A program made the translations under genes and the position numbers. This document shows positions 17,744 through 27,782 of a stretch of DNA of 44,833 bases, piece by piece. The notes beneath the pieces are model-generated. The model was given only the letters and a program-made list of their open reading frames with translations, ran no database searches and was not told the DNA's origin. Within the stretch, counting starts at the first letter, position 1. Each line of letters opens with the position of its first letter. Source of the DNA: an uncultured Pseudomonadales bacterium (GTDB taxonomy: Bacteria; Pseudomonadota; Gammaproteobacteria; Pseudomonadales; Porticoccaceae). Location of the stretch: the NCBI GenBank assembly GCA_943787675.1, contig CALSNK010000020.1, forward strand, positions 1 through 44,833. The letters run 5' to 3'.

Positions 17744-20104
17744 TTAAAATTGATTACCCAATGAGAACTGGAATACTTCAGTCTCATCAAAATCACTAGC
17801 ATTTAAAGGCTTGGAAATACTAAACGTAATTGGACCAAACCCACTTAACCAAGTCGCCCCTAAACCAACAGAGTAACGCAGCTCTCCAACATCAGGCTTG
17901 AAACAGTTGGCCTGATTATCACCACATTTGGTGTTGAATATATTGCCGGCATCAAAAAACAATGATGACTGCACAGAACGCTGATCCTTAATAAATGGCA
18001 GCGGAAACAGAATTTCTGCACCAAGCTCAACCTGAACGTTACCGCCGATTGGATCTGGATCATCAAAAAACTGCGTGGTGCAAGGGGGATCGGCCAGATT
18101 ACAGGGCGTATCCTGAGGCCCTAGGGTGTTTTTCTTAAACCCACGAACGGATCCAAAACCACCGCCATAAAAATTCTTGAAAAACGGCATGCTAGTTGTG
18201 CCGCCATAACTTTCACCGTAACCCAGATCAGCTTTGAGCTTTAGGGTCAGCGGGCCATAAAGGCCTCGCAAATATTCATGGTTATAGGTCATTTTGAAAT
18301 ACTCAAGGCCAGACCCAGGCAACGCCAGAGCCAATCCAAAGCGCTGTGACGAACCACGCGTAGCAAACATGCCACGGTTGAGCGTGGACTTTACCCAATT
18401 CGCGTTAAAGGTAAAGACGTCGAATAGATTGCCGTTTTTAGTCACGAAGTCGGTGATCTCCACCGAGTCGAATGTGCCCGTAGATACATCCAAATTCTCA
18501 TAGCCAAAACCAAAGCCTATACGCTGGATATCGGAAATTGGATAGCTCCAATTAACACTGGCACCATAGGTATTGGTGGAGAAACTAGAGATATTAAAAT
18601 CGCCATAATCAGTCTCGCGAGCAAAGATACTGTAACCAACGCTGACACCATCAATAGTGTAATAGGGTTCGCTATAGCTGAAGTTCAATGAGCTCTGATA
18701 GGTGCTTTTATTAATACCCACGCCGACTTGCTTGCCGGTACCTAGGAAATTATTTTCGCTTAGGTTAGCGCCAAGAATAAGACCTGTACCCTGGGCAAAA
18801 CCAACACTGGCACCCACGGAGCCAGACGGCTGCTCTTCAACAGTAAAGATCACATCCAGCTGGTCATTGGTTCCAGCCACGGGCACATTCTCTACATTCA
18901 CTTCTTTAAAGAAGCCAAGACGCTCAAGGCGTACCTTCGAATGGTCAATCAAAGAATTGTTGGCTGAGCTGCCTTCCATTTGACGCATTTCACGACGCAG
19001 CACTGTGTCGGCGGTCTTGGTGTTACCACGAAACTCAACACGGCGCACATAGGCGCGCATACCCGGTGTCACCATAAAGGTAATCTTGGCAGTCTTCTCG
19101 TCTTCATCGAGATCGGGGAACCCATTGACCTCGGCAAAGGTATAGCCTTCGATACCGAGTCGGCGAGTGATATATTCACTCGAGGTGGTCATCAACGACT
19201 GTGAGAACGTCATACCTTCCCTCATTAGGATCATGGCTCTGATCTGAGGTTCTGAGATCATCAACTCACCCGCCAATTCGATCTTACCTACGGTGTAAAC
19301 ATCACCCTCATCAATATTAATGGTGATATAGACAGATTCTTTATTGGGGCTAATAGACACCTGGGTACTCTGCACAGCAAACTTCAGATAGCCGCGATCC
19401 AGATACCAGGTTTCAAGAGTCTCTAAGTCGCCAGAGAGCTTTTCACGGGCATATTTGTCATCACTCGAGATCCAGGACAACCAGCCTGTGGTGTTCTGTT
19501 CAAATTCATCCAGCAATATTTCTTCGCTAAAGTCTTTATTGCCGACAATGTTGATGTGACGAATCTTGGCAACATCGCCTTCCTCAATATCGATATTAAT
19601 GGCAACGCGATTGCGCGGCAGCTGCTTCACTTCGGTTTTAACGAGGGCGCCATAGCGACCCTGAGAGACATATTGGCGCTGCAGCTCCTGAACCATACCT
19701 TCAAGAATAACCTGACGGAAGATCTGCCCCTCTGCCAGCCCATTGTCACGCAAGGCGTCCAATAGCTGATCGGATTCGATGGCCTTGTTACCTTCAAGAT
19801 TAATTTCAGTGACCGCTGGGCGCTCTGCCAGACCGATCACTAACACGCCATTTTCGCGCGCCATGATCACATCGGAAAAATAGCCGGTGCGGAATAATGA
19901 CCGAGTGGCTTCTCGTACCAACGGATCATCGACAAGATCGCCAACGGAGATCGGCAGTACAGCAAACACTGTCCCTGCGGACACGCGCTGCAGCCCTTCG
20001 ATGCGAATATCGTCAACCTGAAAAACCTCTGCATACACTGAAGATGCAAAGGACGAAAGGGCTAACACTGAGGATAATAGTAGGCCGGTAAACAGACGCG
20101 TCAT
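17744..20104 (-). CDS. bamA: outer membrane protein assembly factor BamA
   Basis: BamA is the Omp85 core of the beta-barrel assembly machine. The 786-residue precursor has a signal peptide ending AYA near residue 25 and five POTRA domains (about 25-420, first FQVDDIRIEGLQRV). A 16-strand barrel follows, with the VRGF motif (FGSVRGFKKNTLG) of loop 6, and the chain ends in Phe (FSLGNQF), the usual C-terminal barrel signal. Two Cys pairs (CNLADPPC and CGDNQANC) lie in predicted extracellular loops. Confidence 0.98.
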   Translation of the reverse strand: MTRLFTGLLLSSVLALSSFASSVYAEVFQVDDIRIEGLQRVSAGTVFAVLPISVGDLVDDPLVREATRSLFRTGYFSDVIMARENGVLVIGLAERPAVTEINLEGNKAIESDQLLDALRDNGLAEGQIFRQVILEGMVQELQRQYVSQGRYGALVKTEVKQLPRNRVAINIDIEEGDVAKIRHINIVGNKDFSEEILLDEFEQNTTGWLSWISSDDKYAREKLSGDLETLETWYLDRGYLKFAVQSTQVSISPNKESVYITINIDEGDVYTVGKIELAGELMISEPQIRAMILMREGMTFSQSLMTTSSEYITRRLGIEGYTFAEVNGFPDLDEDEKTAKITFMVTPGMRAYVRRVEFRGNTKTADTVLRREMRQMEGSSANNSLIDHSKVRLERLGFFKEVNVENVPVAGTNDQLDVIFTVEEQPSGSVGASVGFAQGTGLILGANLSENNFLGTGKQVGVGINKSTYQSSLNFSYSEPYYTIDGVSVGYSIFARETDYGDFNISSFSTNTYGASVNWSYPISDIQRIGFGFGYENLDVSTGTFDSVEITDFVTKNGNLFDVFTFNANWVKSTLNRGMFATRGSSQRFGLALALPGSGLEYFKMTYNHEYLRGLYGPLTLKLKADLGYGESYGGTTSMPFFKNFYGGGFGSVRGFKKNTLGPQDTPCNLADPPCTTQFFDDPDPIGGNVQVELGAEILFPLPFIKDQRSVQSSLFFDAGNIFNTKCGDNQANCFKPDVGELRYSVGLGATWLSGFGPITFSISKPLNASDFDETEVFQFSLGNQF

Positions 20105-20143
20105 GTGATTAGTTAAATCCGATTGTTAGTTTTAATTAGCGGG

Positions 20144-21502
20144 TCAAAAAGGCCGCATAATGTCGTTGTAAGTTGCAAATACCATCAACCCCATCAACAT
20201 GCTGAACCCTACCTTATATCCCACCATCTGAATCCTGTCTGATACGGGAGAACCTTTAATGATCTCAATGAAATAGTACATGAGATGACCGCCATCCAAC
20301 ACGGGAATCGGCAATAGATTCATTACGCCGAGCATTATACTGAGAATAGCGACAAAGCGAATAAAATTGTCGATTCCAGAGGCCGCAGACTCACCTGCCA
20401 CCTTGGCAATAGTGATGGGGCCACTGAGATTTTTTGGACTGAGGTCTCCCACGATGAGCTTGCCGATAGACTTGAGAACAAAAGCGCTGCTCTCATAGGT
20501 TTCGCGAATGCTGCGCGGTATGGCGGTCAACACATTGTAGTCGACGTCGCGCATATGCTCTTTGGGGAATTTACCGGTCGACGACAGCCTGACACCCAGC
20601 TGCCCTACCTGCTCACCATCACGCTCAACCAGTTTAGGCACAGCTTCGATAATAAGGGACTTGCCGTCGCGCTCAATATCCAGCATAACCATCGACTGGG
20701 CACTTGCCGCCACTGTGGCAATAAAGTCATTAACATCGGTGATGTTTTCGCCATTGATAGCCACCAGACGATCGCCTGTGCGTAATCCAGCCAAGTAACC
20801 TGACCCGTCTTCAGCAACCCCAGCCAAACTAAGCACATCTAATTCGAAGGGTGGTGTTACACCAAGGTCCCGCAGAGGCGATGGCTCCTCGGTTTCACGC
20901 AACCAGGCCGACACAGTGACTGGCATTTCATATTCAAGGGTTGAGCCTTCATAGGTCACCACAAAAGGAATCTCACCACTGGTACCAATAAAATCAAACA
21001 GTTTGCGTGAAACGGCACTCCAGGTCGGGGTCGACTGACCCTCGATAGCAATAATCTCCATGCCGGGCTCGAATCCCGCCTGCTCTGCCAGAGAGCCTTC
21101 TTTAACCTGGCCCACAACGGGAGCCAGATCCCGTTCGCCCGCCAAAAAGATCAGCCAAAAGGCCAGAAAGGCAAGCAGGAAGTTTGCAATAGGTCCGGCG
21201 GCAACAATGGCAATTCGCTGCCATACGGTTTTGCTATTAAAGGAGAATGGACGATCTTCTTCACTGACATTGCCTTCACGCTCATCAAGCATTTTAACGT
21301 AACCACCCAGGGGTAGCACCGCCAGTACGAATTCAGTGTCTTGCTTGTCCCGCCATCTCAGTAGCGGCGTACCAAAACCAATAGAGAAGCGTTCAACCTT
21401 GACGCCGCAGCGTCGGGCTACCCAAAAGTGGCCAAATTCATGAATAGTGACCAGAACGCCAAGGGCGATAAAGGTGTAAAAAAGTGTCTGAAGTAATGCC
21501 AT
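20144..21502 (-). CDS. rseP: site-2 protease RseP
   Basis: RseP is an inner-membrane zinc metalloprotease that cuts anti-sigma factor RseA after DegS and so releases sigmaE. The 452 residues include the HEFGH zinc motif near residue 22 in the first helix, two periplasmic PDZ domains (about 125-290), and the second ligand region NLLPIPVLDGGHL near 395 in the third helix. Its position beside bamA and dxr is standard. Confidence 0.97.
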   Translation of the reverse strand: MALLQTLFYTFIALGVLVTIHEFGHFWVARRCGVKVERFSIGFGTPLLRWRDKQDTEFVLAVLPLGGYVKMLDEREGNVSEEDRPFSFNSKTVWQRIAIVAAGPIANFLLAFLAFWLIFLAGERDLAPVVGQVKEGSLAEQAGFEPGMEIIAIEGQSTPTWSAVSRKLFDFIGTSGEIPFVVTYEGSTLEYEMPVTVSAWLRETEEPSPLRDLGVTPPFELDVLSLAGVAEDGSGYLAGLRTGDRLVAINGENITDVNDFIATVAASAQSMVMLDIERDGKSLIIEAVPKLVERDGEQVGQLGVRLSSTGKFPKEHMRDVDYNVLTAIPRSIRETYESSAFVLKSIGKLIVGDLSPKNLSGPITIAKVAGESAASGIDNFIRFVAILSIMLGVMNLLPIPVLDGGHLMYYFIEIIKGSPVSDRIQMVGYKVGFSMLMGLMVFATYNDIMRPF

Positions 21503-21505
21503 AAA

Positions 21506-22684
21506 TTAAGACTCGATCTCCGCGATATAGGCCGTGCTAAAGGCACGTGCTTTGCTGTCGGACTCTTGGACTGCATCCAGTGATTCCGGTTCAGTAAATG
21601 ATAAACCAGATAGGGTCTCACCGACCACCTGTGCAATTTGGGTAAACCCTATGCGCTGATCCAGAAAAGCCTGAACCGCAATTTCGTTAGCCCCATTCAG
21701 AATAGCCGGGGCATCCCCCGCTGCCTGAGCCACATCAAAGGCTAGCTGCAAGCATGGGAAAGCCTCAAGATCAGGCTTTTCAAAGTTTAACTGGCCTATC
21801 TCAAACAAATTTAAATCAGCTACGCCAGCATCGATACGCTGGGGCCAGGCGAGAGCGTGGGCGATCGGCGTACGCATGTCCGGATTACCCAGCTGAGCCA
21901 GCACAGAACCATCGATATACTGCACTAGAGAGTGAATAATACTCTGAGGATGCACCACTACCTCAATTTGTGCGGGACCCACATCAAACAGCCAGCACGC
22001 TTCTATTAACTCTAGGCCCTTATTCATTAGCGACGCTGAATCGACGGATATCTTGCGACCCATACTCCAGTTTGGATGTGCACAGGCCTGGTCTGGTGTC
22101 ACTGTACTCATTTCAGACTGGGACCAGCCTCTAAAGGGGCCGCCAGAAGCAGAGAGCAACAATTTACTAATACCAGCGCTTTGGGCCTGTTCATAGTCAT
22201 TGGGTAAACATTGAAAAATCGCGTTGTGCTCACTGTCTATGGGTAGCAATACCGAACCAGACTCTTTAACCGCTTGCATAAACAGGCCGCCGGCCATAAC
22301 AAGGGACTCTTTATTGGCCAACAGTATTTTTTTGCCGGCACTTACAGCGGCCAGAGTGGGTACCAGTCCAGCCGCGCCAACAATGGCGGCCATCACTGTA
22401 TCTACGTCATCAGCACTGGCGACCTGACAGAGAGCATCAATGCCATAGAGAACCTCTGTTGTGCAGCCTGCGCCTTGCAACAGCCCTTCCAGCTTGGCTG
22501 CAGCGACACTGTCACTGACCACGGCTAACTTAGCCTGATGTGCCTGGCACTGCAGCGCCAATTTCTCAAGTTGCAGGTTACCACTTAGGGCGTAGACGGA
22601 ATATTTATCAGGATGACGCGCGATCACATCAAGGGTGCTAACACCAATTGATCCTGTCGCGCCAAGCAGTGTGATTTGCTGCAT
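21506..22684 (-). CDS. dxr: 1-deoxy-D-xylulose 5-phosphate reductoisomerase
   Basis: Dxr (IspC) converts DXP to methylerythritol phosphate, the committed step of the non-mevalonate isoprenoid pathway. The 392-residue protein shows the NADPH motif [13 protein letters not shown] at the N-terminus, NKESLVMAG, the metal site DSEHNAIFQ, the flexible loop in SGGPFRGW, and [21 protein letters not shown]. It feeds UppS further upstream in the same cluster. A 3-bp gap separates it from rseP and from cdsA. Confidence 0.97.
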   Translation of the reverse strand: MQQITLLGATGSIGVSTLDVIARHPDKYSVYALSGNLQLEKLALQCQAHQAKLAVVSDSVAAAKLEGLLQGAGCTTEVLYGIDALCQVASADDVDTVMAAIVGAAGLVPTLAAVSAGKKILLANKESLVMAGGLFMQAVKESGSVLLPIDSEHNAIFQCLPNDYEQAQSAGISKLLLSASGGPFRGWSQSEMSTVTPDQACAHPNWSMGRKISVDSASLMNKGLELIEACWLFDVGPAQIEVVVHPQSIIHSLVQYIDGSVLAQLGNPDMRTPIAHALAWPQRIDAGVADLNLFEIGQLNFEKPDLEAFPCLQLAFDVAQAAGDAPAILNGANEIAVQAFLDQRIGFTQIAQVVGETLSGLSFTEPESLDAVQESDSKARAFSTAYIAEIES

Positions 22685-22687
22685 AGG

Positions 22688-23515
22688 TCAGAAAGGACTC
22701 GTCAGGGAGAGCAATAGCGCAAAAATCGGTAGCGCCGCCATAATGCTATCGATGCGATCGAGTAACCCGCCATGTCCGGGCAGCAGTTGACTGCTGTCTT
22801 TGACGCCACTGTGACGTTTGAGCATGCTTTCAAAAAGGTCGCCCAACACAGAGTAAAGAGCTACGGGAATAACAAGAATAAACAAGCTGCTTAGCGCAAG
22901 CTGCGGAAACACCGCGGCCAACCCAGCAATCAGCAGTAGTTGAAAAAAGATCCCTCCTGCGAAGCCCTCCCAGGTTTTCCCTGGGCTGACGATAGGCGCA
23001 AGCTTGTGTTTGCCAAAGAGATTGCCCGCGATATAGCCACCCACATCGGCCAGCACCACAATAGCGATACCAAGAAGGAGTAACCAACGGCCATATTCAT
23101 AATGTAACACCGAGGCAACGGCAGCCCAGGTGGAGGTCAACAGTAGCAGGCCGAGCAGGCCGAGTACTGGCCGTGCGGACCAGAGAATCGCACTAGAGGG
23201 GTAGCCCTGAATCCATAAAAAGATCACGGCCCATAGGGCAACGGAGACCTGAAACATCTGCCGCGCACTCTCTTGATCAAACCCCGCAAACAGCCCCAGA
23301 AAATAGCTTCCAGCGGCTAGGGAAAGACTTAATAGCAACAGGTAACCCGCCTTGCCAGCCCCTGAGTCTATCTTCATCAGGTTAGTCCATTCCCAGCCGG
23401 CAACAATTACCAAAAGCCCTATCACCAGAGAGAACTCCACCGCGGACAGGTTTAATAGCAAGGCTAGAAAGGCAACAACTAAAATAACGGCGGTAATAAC
23501 GCGCTGTTTAAACAT
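22688..23515 (-). CDS. cdsA: phosphatidate cytidylyltransferase
   Basis: CdsA makes CDP-diacylglycerol from phosphatidate and CTP at the inner membrane. I place the start at the ATG at 23515 (MFKQRVITA, 275 residues), because the family starts there with a basic residue run and a hydrophobic helix; the open frame extends to 23566. Multiple membrane helices are evident, and the signature GDLFESMLKRHSGVKDSSQLLPGHGGLLDRIDS near the C-terminus is intact (split here: GDLFESMLKR, KDSSQLLPGHGG, LDRIDS). The start overlaps the uppS stop by 8 bp, indicating coupling. Confidence 0.96.
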   Translation of the reverse strand: MFKQRVITAVILVVAFLALLLNLSAVEFSLVIGLLVIVAGWEWTNLMKIDSGAGKAGYLLLLSLSLAAGSYFLGLFAGFDQESARQMFQVSVALWAVIFLWIQGYPSSAILWSARPVLGLLGLLLLTSTWAAVASVLHYEYGRWLLLLGIAIVVLADVGGYIAGNLFGKHKLAPIVSPGKTWEGFAGGIFFQLLLIAGLAAVFPQLALSSLFILVIPVALYSVLGDLFESMLKRHSGVKDSSQLLPGHGGLLDRIDSIMAALPIFALLLSLTSPF

Positions 23516-24275
23516 GTAAGTTCTGCTCTTGGGGCTGTGACGAATCGTCCTCATCTCGGAGTCCAAAACGACGCTGCCTAGAATAATATTCGTCAGAAGC
23601 CATCTCTAGCGCCTTGGCGTCAAAGTCAGGCCAGTAGCAGTTGGCAAAGTAAAGTTCGCTATAGGCTAACTGCCAGAGCAAAAAGTTGCTGATGCGCTGC
23701 TCTCCGGCCGTGCGAATACAAAGATCGGGATCTGGAATACCATCTTCCAGCAAATATTTACCAAAGGCTTTTTCATCGATATCTGAGGGGCGTAACCGGC
23801 CCATCTGGACTTCGGTAGCCATTTTCTTGGCGGTATTTGCTATGTCCCAACGGCCACCATAATCAACACAGAGATAGAGCGTCAGATTGCCATTGGCAGT
23901 CATGGTCTCGGTATCATTAATGAGGGCTTTGAGTCGATCGCTAAAGTGACTGCGACTGCCAACAACCTTAAGGCGCACACTGTCATCGCGCAGGGCTTTG
24001 GCTTCTTTTTTAAGATAGGACGAAAACAACGACATCAGGCCGCGCACCTCAAGATCTGGACGCTTCCAGTTCTCACTGCTAAATGCAAACAGAGTAATGG
24101 TATCTATACCGAGACCTTTGGCCGCGTGAAGGGAATCACGAATACGCTCTACCCCCGCCTCATGGCCGGCAACACCACCAAGTCCGCGCTGTTTAGCCCA
24201 ACGATTATTGCCATCCATAATAATCGCTACATGTTTCAGCGGATGGGAATTTGCTAAAGGTTCAGATTCAGCCAT
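23508..24275 (-). CDS. uppS: undecaprenyl diphosphate synthase
   Basis: UppS (IspU) is the cis-prenyltransferase that makes the C55 carrier for peptidoglycan and O-antigen. The 255-residue protein has the catalytic Asp in IIMDGNNRWAKQRG (near residue 20), GHEAGVERIRD, LFAFSSENWKRP and the C-terminal RTAGEQRISNFLLWQ and YFANCYWPDF segments. It lies between frr and cdsA. Confidence 0.97.
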   Translation of the reverse strand: MAESEPLANSHPLKHVAIIMDGNNRWAKQRGLGGVAGHEAGVERIRDSLHAAKGLGIDTITLFAFSSENWKRPDLEVRGLMSLFSSYLKKEAKALRDDSVRLKVVGSRSHFSDRLKALINDTETMTANGNLTLYLCVDYGGRWDIANTAKKMATEVQMGRLRPSDIDEKAFGKYLLEDGIPDPDLCIRTAGEQRISNFLLWQLAYSELYFANCYWPDFDAKALEMASDEYYSRQRRFGLRDEDDSSQPQEQNLHV

Positions 24276-24295
24276 GAGATTTTATACCGAGGAGA

Positions 24296-24853
24296 TTAAA
24301 TCTCCATCAGATCCTTTTCTTTAACAGCCAACGCTTCGTCTACACGCGCAATAAAGCTATTAGTGATTTTCTGAATATCATCCTGTGCTTTACGCTCTTC
24401 ATCTTCACTGATATCTTTTTCTTTCAGCAGATCTTTAACCACTGAAAGAACATCCCGACGAACATTGCGCACAGAGACTCGAGCACCCTCAGCCTCAGCT
24501 TTAGCCTGCTTGCCATACACTTTACGCGTCTCTTCAGTGAGCGCAGGCAGAGGAATACGAATAACCGTACCGGCGCTAGACGGGTTTAGGCCCAGATCAG
24601 ATTTCATAATGGCTTTTTCAAGAGCCGGCACCAGAGATCGCTCCCAAGGGGTTACCGACAATGTGCGAGAATCTTCAATAACAATCGAAGCCGCCTGAGA
24701 AATAGGTGTGTCAATTCCGTAATAGTCCACGGAGATACCGTCCAGCAAACTCGGGTGAGCGCGGCCAGTACGAATTTTATTAAATGCATTGCCCAGCGCA
24801 TCGAGTGATTTGGACATACGTGTTTCTGCATCTTTCTTTAGATCATCAATCAT
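24296..24853 (-). CDS. frr: ribosome recycling factor
   Basis: RRF splits post-termination ribosomes together with EF-G. The 185-residue length is exactly typical. Motifs include [22 protein letters not shown], the [15 protein letters not shown] beta region and the C-terminal helix [26 protein letters not shown]. It is 11 bp downstream of pyrH. Confidence 0.98.
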   Translation of the reverse strand: MIDDLKKDAETRMSKSLDALGNAFNKIRTGRAHPSLLDGISVDYYGIDTPISQAASIVIEDSRTLSVTPWERSLVPALEKAIMKSDLGLNPSSAGTVIRIPLPALTEETRKVYGKQAKAEAEGARVSVRNVRRDVLSVVKDLLKEKDISEDEERKAQDDIQKITNSFIARVDEALAVKEKDLMEI

Positions 24854-24864
24854 GTGTTTCTCCC

Positions 24865-25596
24865 TTATCCTTCCTCAATCAGCGTGCCTTCATCGCCGCC
24901 AACTACAAGATTAAGTAATGCTCCCTGCTTTGACATACGGAACACTCTAAGCGGCATATTGTGCTCACGACACAGACAGATAGCAGTCAGGTCCATTACA
25001 GCTAGCTTCTTATCCAACACCTGATCATAGGTCAGATGCGTATAGAGCTCTGCATCGGGCTTCAACATTGGATCCGCTGAATAGACGCCATCAACCTTAG
25101 TCGCCTTCAGCACCACATTGGCATCAATTTCAATGCCGCGCAGACAGGCTGCGGAATCAGTGGTAAAGAAAGGATTGCCAGTACCGGCAGCGAAGATTAC
25201 CACGTCACCATCTTTAAGATAGCGAATAGCGCGCCGACGATCGTAGTGCTCAACAACACCGCTCATGGGTATTGCCGACATAACATGGGAGGAAATATTA
25301 GTGCGTTCTAGAGCGTCACGCATGGCCAGAGCATTCATCACCGTGGCCAACATACCCATATGGTCGCCAGTAACACGATCCATACCGGCCGCGTTAAGCG
25401 CCGCCCCACGAAACAGATTACCGCCACCAATAACGAGGCCAACCTGGACACCAATGCCCACTAATTGGCCTATCTCGAGGGCCATACGGTCGAGAACTTT
25501 GGGATCAATTCCAAAGCCCTCTGCACCCATCAGCTCCTCACCACTGAGCTTGAGAAGGATACGTTTGTACTTTTTCTCTCTACCGGCGGCTGGCAT
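24865..25596 (-). CDS. pyrH: UMP kinase
   Basis: PyrH phosphorylates UMP to UDP and belongs to the amino-acid-kinase fold. The 243-residue protein has [12 protein letters not shown] near the N-terminus, [10 protein letters not shown], the [16 protein letters not shown] site, [12 protein letters not shown] and the C-terminal [10 protein letters not shown]. It is the third gene of the rpsB-tsf-pyrH-frr translation cluster. Confidence 0.98.
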   Translation of the reverse strand: MPAAGREKKYKRILLKLSGEELMGAEGFGIDPKVLDRMALEIGQLVGIGVQVGLVIGGGNLFRGAALNAAGMDRVTGDHMGMLATVMNALAMRDALERTNISSHVMSAIPMSGVVEHYDRRRAIRYLKDGDVVIFAAGTGNPFFTTDSAACLRGIEIDANVVLKATKVDGVYSADPMLKPDAELYTHLTYDQVLDKKLAVMDLTAICLCREHNMPLRVFRMSKQGALLNLVVGGDEGTLIEEG

Positions 25597-25614
25597 ATCT
25601 GCTCCTATTATTTA

Positions 25615-26478
25615 TTACTCGCTAGCACCTGCTACCTGAGCAGCAACTTCTGCAGCGAAATCAACTTCTGCAACTTCAATACCCTCGCCCACTTCAAAGC
25701 GAACAAAGGAAACAACTTCAGCACCAGCGGCAGCAACAAGCTTGCCTACAGTGGTATCTGGGTCCTTAACAAATGGCTGATCAACAAGGCTGCTCTCTTT
25801 CAAGAACTTGTTAACACGACCTTCAACCATCTTAGCAGCGATCTCTGGTGGCTTGCCGCTCTCAATAGCCTGCGCCGTATAAATAGCGCGCTCAGCTTCA
25901 ATAACATCAGCTGGCATTTGATCGGAGCTTACTACTGCAGGGTTAACTGCTGCAACATGCATAGCAACTTCTTTAGCTAGCTCTTCGGTACCGCCAGAAA
26001 GGCCAACAACAACTGCAATGCGGTTATTACTGTGTACATAGCCGCCAACAACGGGGGCTTCAACACTACCAGCACGACGGGCAGAGATGTTTTCACCAAT
26101 TTTCTGTACCAATGATTCGCGAGCAGACTCTAGTCCGCCAGCCATCAATACAGCAATATCAGTTTGCTTGGCCGTAAAGCCAGCATCCATTACTGCGTTT
26201 GCAAAGCCCTTAAAGCCCTCATCACGCGCAGCGAAATCGGTCTCACTATTAACTTCTAAGACCATGCCGTAGGCACCATCAGTTTTTACCATCACGATTC
26301 CATCTGCCGCAGTACGGCCCGCTTTCTTGGCAGCTTTCATACCGCTAGACTTGCGTAACTCTTCAATCGCTTTGTCGATATCAGCACCGGACTCAGCCAG
26401 TGCTCTTTTACATTCCATCATGCCTAGACCAGTGCGGTCTCGCAGCTCCTTCACTAAAGATGCTGTTACCTGTGACAT
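25615..26478 (-). CDS. tsf: translation elongation factor Ts
   Basis: EF-Ts is the nucleotide exchange factor of EF-Tu. The start at 26478 ([12 protein letters not shown], 287 residues) fits the family; a frame extension to 26499 is unlikely to be translated. Seen are the UBA-like N-domain with [15 protein letters not shown], the core [10 protein letters not shown] that enters EF-Tu, [10 protein letters not shown], and the C-terminal module PFVKDP. It is separated from rpsB by 81 bp holding an attenuator-type hairpin. Confidence 0.98.
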   Translation of the reverse strand: MSQVTASLVKELRDRTGLGMMECKRALAESGADIDKAIEELRKSSGMKAAKKAGRTAADGIVMVKTDGAYGMVLEVNSETDFAARDEGFKGFANAVMDAGFTAKQTDIAVLMAGGLESARESLVQKIGENISARRAGSVEAPVVGGYVHSNNRIAVVVGLSGGTEELAKEVAMHVAAVNPAVVSSDQMPADVIEAERAIYTAQAIESGKPPEIAAKMVEGRVNKFLKESSLVDQPFVKDPDTTVGKLVAAAGAEVVSFVRFEVGEGIEVAEVDFAAEVAAQVAGASE

Positions 26479-26511
26479 TGTAAACCTCTCTTCAAACATT
26501 AATTCAGTTGG

Positions 26512-26537
26512 AAAAAAGGGGGCTACGGCCCCCTTTT
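26512..26537 (-). terminator. rpsB-tsf intergenic terminator/attenuator
   Basis: On the minus strand AAAAGGGGGC pairs with GCCCCCTTTT around a short loop and ends in a run of six T. This sits just after the rpsB stop. A partial terminator here is also known in E. coli and would make rpsB mRNA more abundant than tsf mRNA. Confidence 0.85.
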
Positions 26538-26559
26538 ACTCTATTACCTGTACTTAAAA

Positions 26560-27408
26560 CTACTCGGCAGCTGCAGCCTTAGGTGCTTCAGGAGCATCTT
26601 TAGGCGCTTCTTCAGCAGCCTTAGGAGCCTCTTCAGCAGCTTCAACAGCAGGCGCGGCAGCTTCGACAGCAGGTGCAGCTTCAGCAACTTGCTCAACAAA
26701 TTCATCTTTCTTATTGACCGCTGCAGACTGTGCCTTACCTTCAAGAACAGAGTCAGCAATTGACGCAGCATAAAGCTTAATCGCGCGAATTGAATCGTCG
26801 TTACCTGGGATAATGTAGTCGACGCCATCTGGATCGCTGTTAGTATCAACGATGCCAACAACTGGAATACCCAGCTTGTTTGCTTCATTGATAGCGATGC
26901 GCTCGTGATCAACATCAACTACGAACAGAATATCAGGCAGACCGTTCATATCTTTGATACCACCGATAGAATTTTCTAGCTTGGCTTTCATACGCGTGCG
27001 AGTAAGTACTTCTTTTTTACCCAGCTTATCAAAAGTACCATCAGCTTCCTGAGTTTCCAGATCGCGGAAACGACGGATAGAAGCACGGATAGTTTTATAG
27101 TTAGTAAGCATGCCGCCCAACCAGCGATGGCTGACATAAGGCATGCCGCAGCGCTCTGCTTGCTCTTTTACGATTTTTTGTGCAGCACGCTTGGTGCCAA
27201 CAAAAAGAATTTGATTACCTTTAGCTGCTTCAACACGCAAAATTTCTAATGCTTCGTTGAAGGCTGGCACAGTGTGCTCAAGGTTGATGACATGAACTTT
27301 GTTACGTGAACCAAAGATAAACTTGCTCATCTTAGGGTTCCAGAAGCGGGTTTGGTGGCCGAAATGCACACCAGCCTGCAACATATCGCGCATACTGACA
27401 ATAGACAT
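26560..27408 (-). CDS. rpsB: 30S ribosomal protein S2
   Basis: The start at 27408 ([19 protein letters not shown], 282 residues) has AGAGGAAA as ribosome site 6 nt upstream; the open frame further upstream is the mRNA leader. The S2 core ([53 protein letters not shown]) ends near residue 230. A C-terminal tail of about 45 residues follows, made of Ala/Glu/Pro/Lys repeats of the APAVEAA and EEAPKAA type. E. coli S2 has 241 residues and lacks it. The tail is low-complexity, acidic and alanine-rich. Confidence 0.97.
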   Translation of the reverse strand: MSIVSMRDMLQAGVHFGHQTRFWNPKMSKFIFGSRNKVHVINLEHTVPAFNEALEILRVEAAKGNQILFVGTKRAAQKIVKEQAERCGMPYVSHRWLGGMLTNYKTIRASIRRFRDLETQEADGTFDKLGKKEVLTRTRMKAKLENSIGGIKDMNGLPDILFVVDVDHERIAINEANKLGIPVVGIVDTNSDPDGVDYIIPGNDDSIRAIKLYAASIADSVLEGKAQSAAVNKKDEFVEQVAEAAPAVEAAAPAVEAAEEAPKAAEEAPKDAPEAPKAAAAE

Positions 27409-27560
27409 AAGATTTCCTCTTGGGGTTAAGCCTCCACATCCCCCAATGATCAACCAATATAAGCATGTTAATTTGCCGCTTAAAAGGCACCCAGAACATC
27501 GTGTCGGAATGTGTGTGTCGTTTAGTTTCAAAAAACCGTTGCAAGGACATCCCTACAACG
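27409..27560 (-). promoter_or_regulatory. rpsB 5' leader, probable S2 autoregulatory site
   Basis: About 150 nt of untranslated leader separates the predicted start of transcription from rpsB. Near its 5' end CCGTTG and CAACGG pair (arms extended by AGG/CCT) and are followed by six T, which looks like an intrinsic terminator and could attenuate. Just before the ribosome site TTGGGG pairs with CCCCAA, enclosing a GGAGG-like sequence and placing a hairpin next to GAGGAAA. Autoregulation of rpsB by S2 through a conserved leader is known in gammaproteobacteria; assigning it here is inference. Confidence 0.65.
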
Positions 27561-27566
27561 GCGCGC

Positions 27567-27595
27567 TTTATACCATATAGGGCAGGCCAGATAAA
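27567..27595 (-). promoter_or_regulatory. probable rpsB promoter
   Basis: On the minus strand a -10 TATAAA (27567-27572) is followed at once by GCGCGCC, the same seven-base discriminator seen at the tRNA promoter (1384-1412). The -35 is weak (TTTATC at 27590-27595, 17-bp spacer). The GC discriminator predicts growth-rate/ppGpp control. Confidence 0.5.
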
Positions 27596-27629
27596 GCAAA
27601 ACCGCAGATAAAACCCCACTAGTTTGACC

Positions 27630-27695
27630 CTAGTTATTCTGCTGCAAAGCAAGGACTGGCGGTTGTTAGCCGTTAATTGCGCAGAATAACCCTAG
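27630..27695. repeat. inverted repeat in the rpsB-map divergent spacer
   Basis: CTAGTTATTCTGC at 27630-27642 is matched by GCAGAATAACCCTAG at 27681-27695 (a two-base bulge). The 38-base centre contains a further GGC/GCC mini-stem. It lacks a T tract and lies upstream of both genes. It may be a leader structure of map or a protein site; I cannot tell. Confidence 0.5.
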
Positions 27696-27782
27696 ATAGG
27701 CCTTTAAATATCCGTCCAGCACTCCCTCATTGGACAATTGATGCGTACAATACCTGCATAATCAAGCCCCATAGGAACCATC

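Noticed and set aside
27409..27531. N-terminal extension of the rpsB frame
   Set aside because: It corresponds to the structured leader; S2 starts at 27408 behind a good ribosome site.
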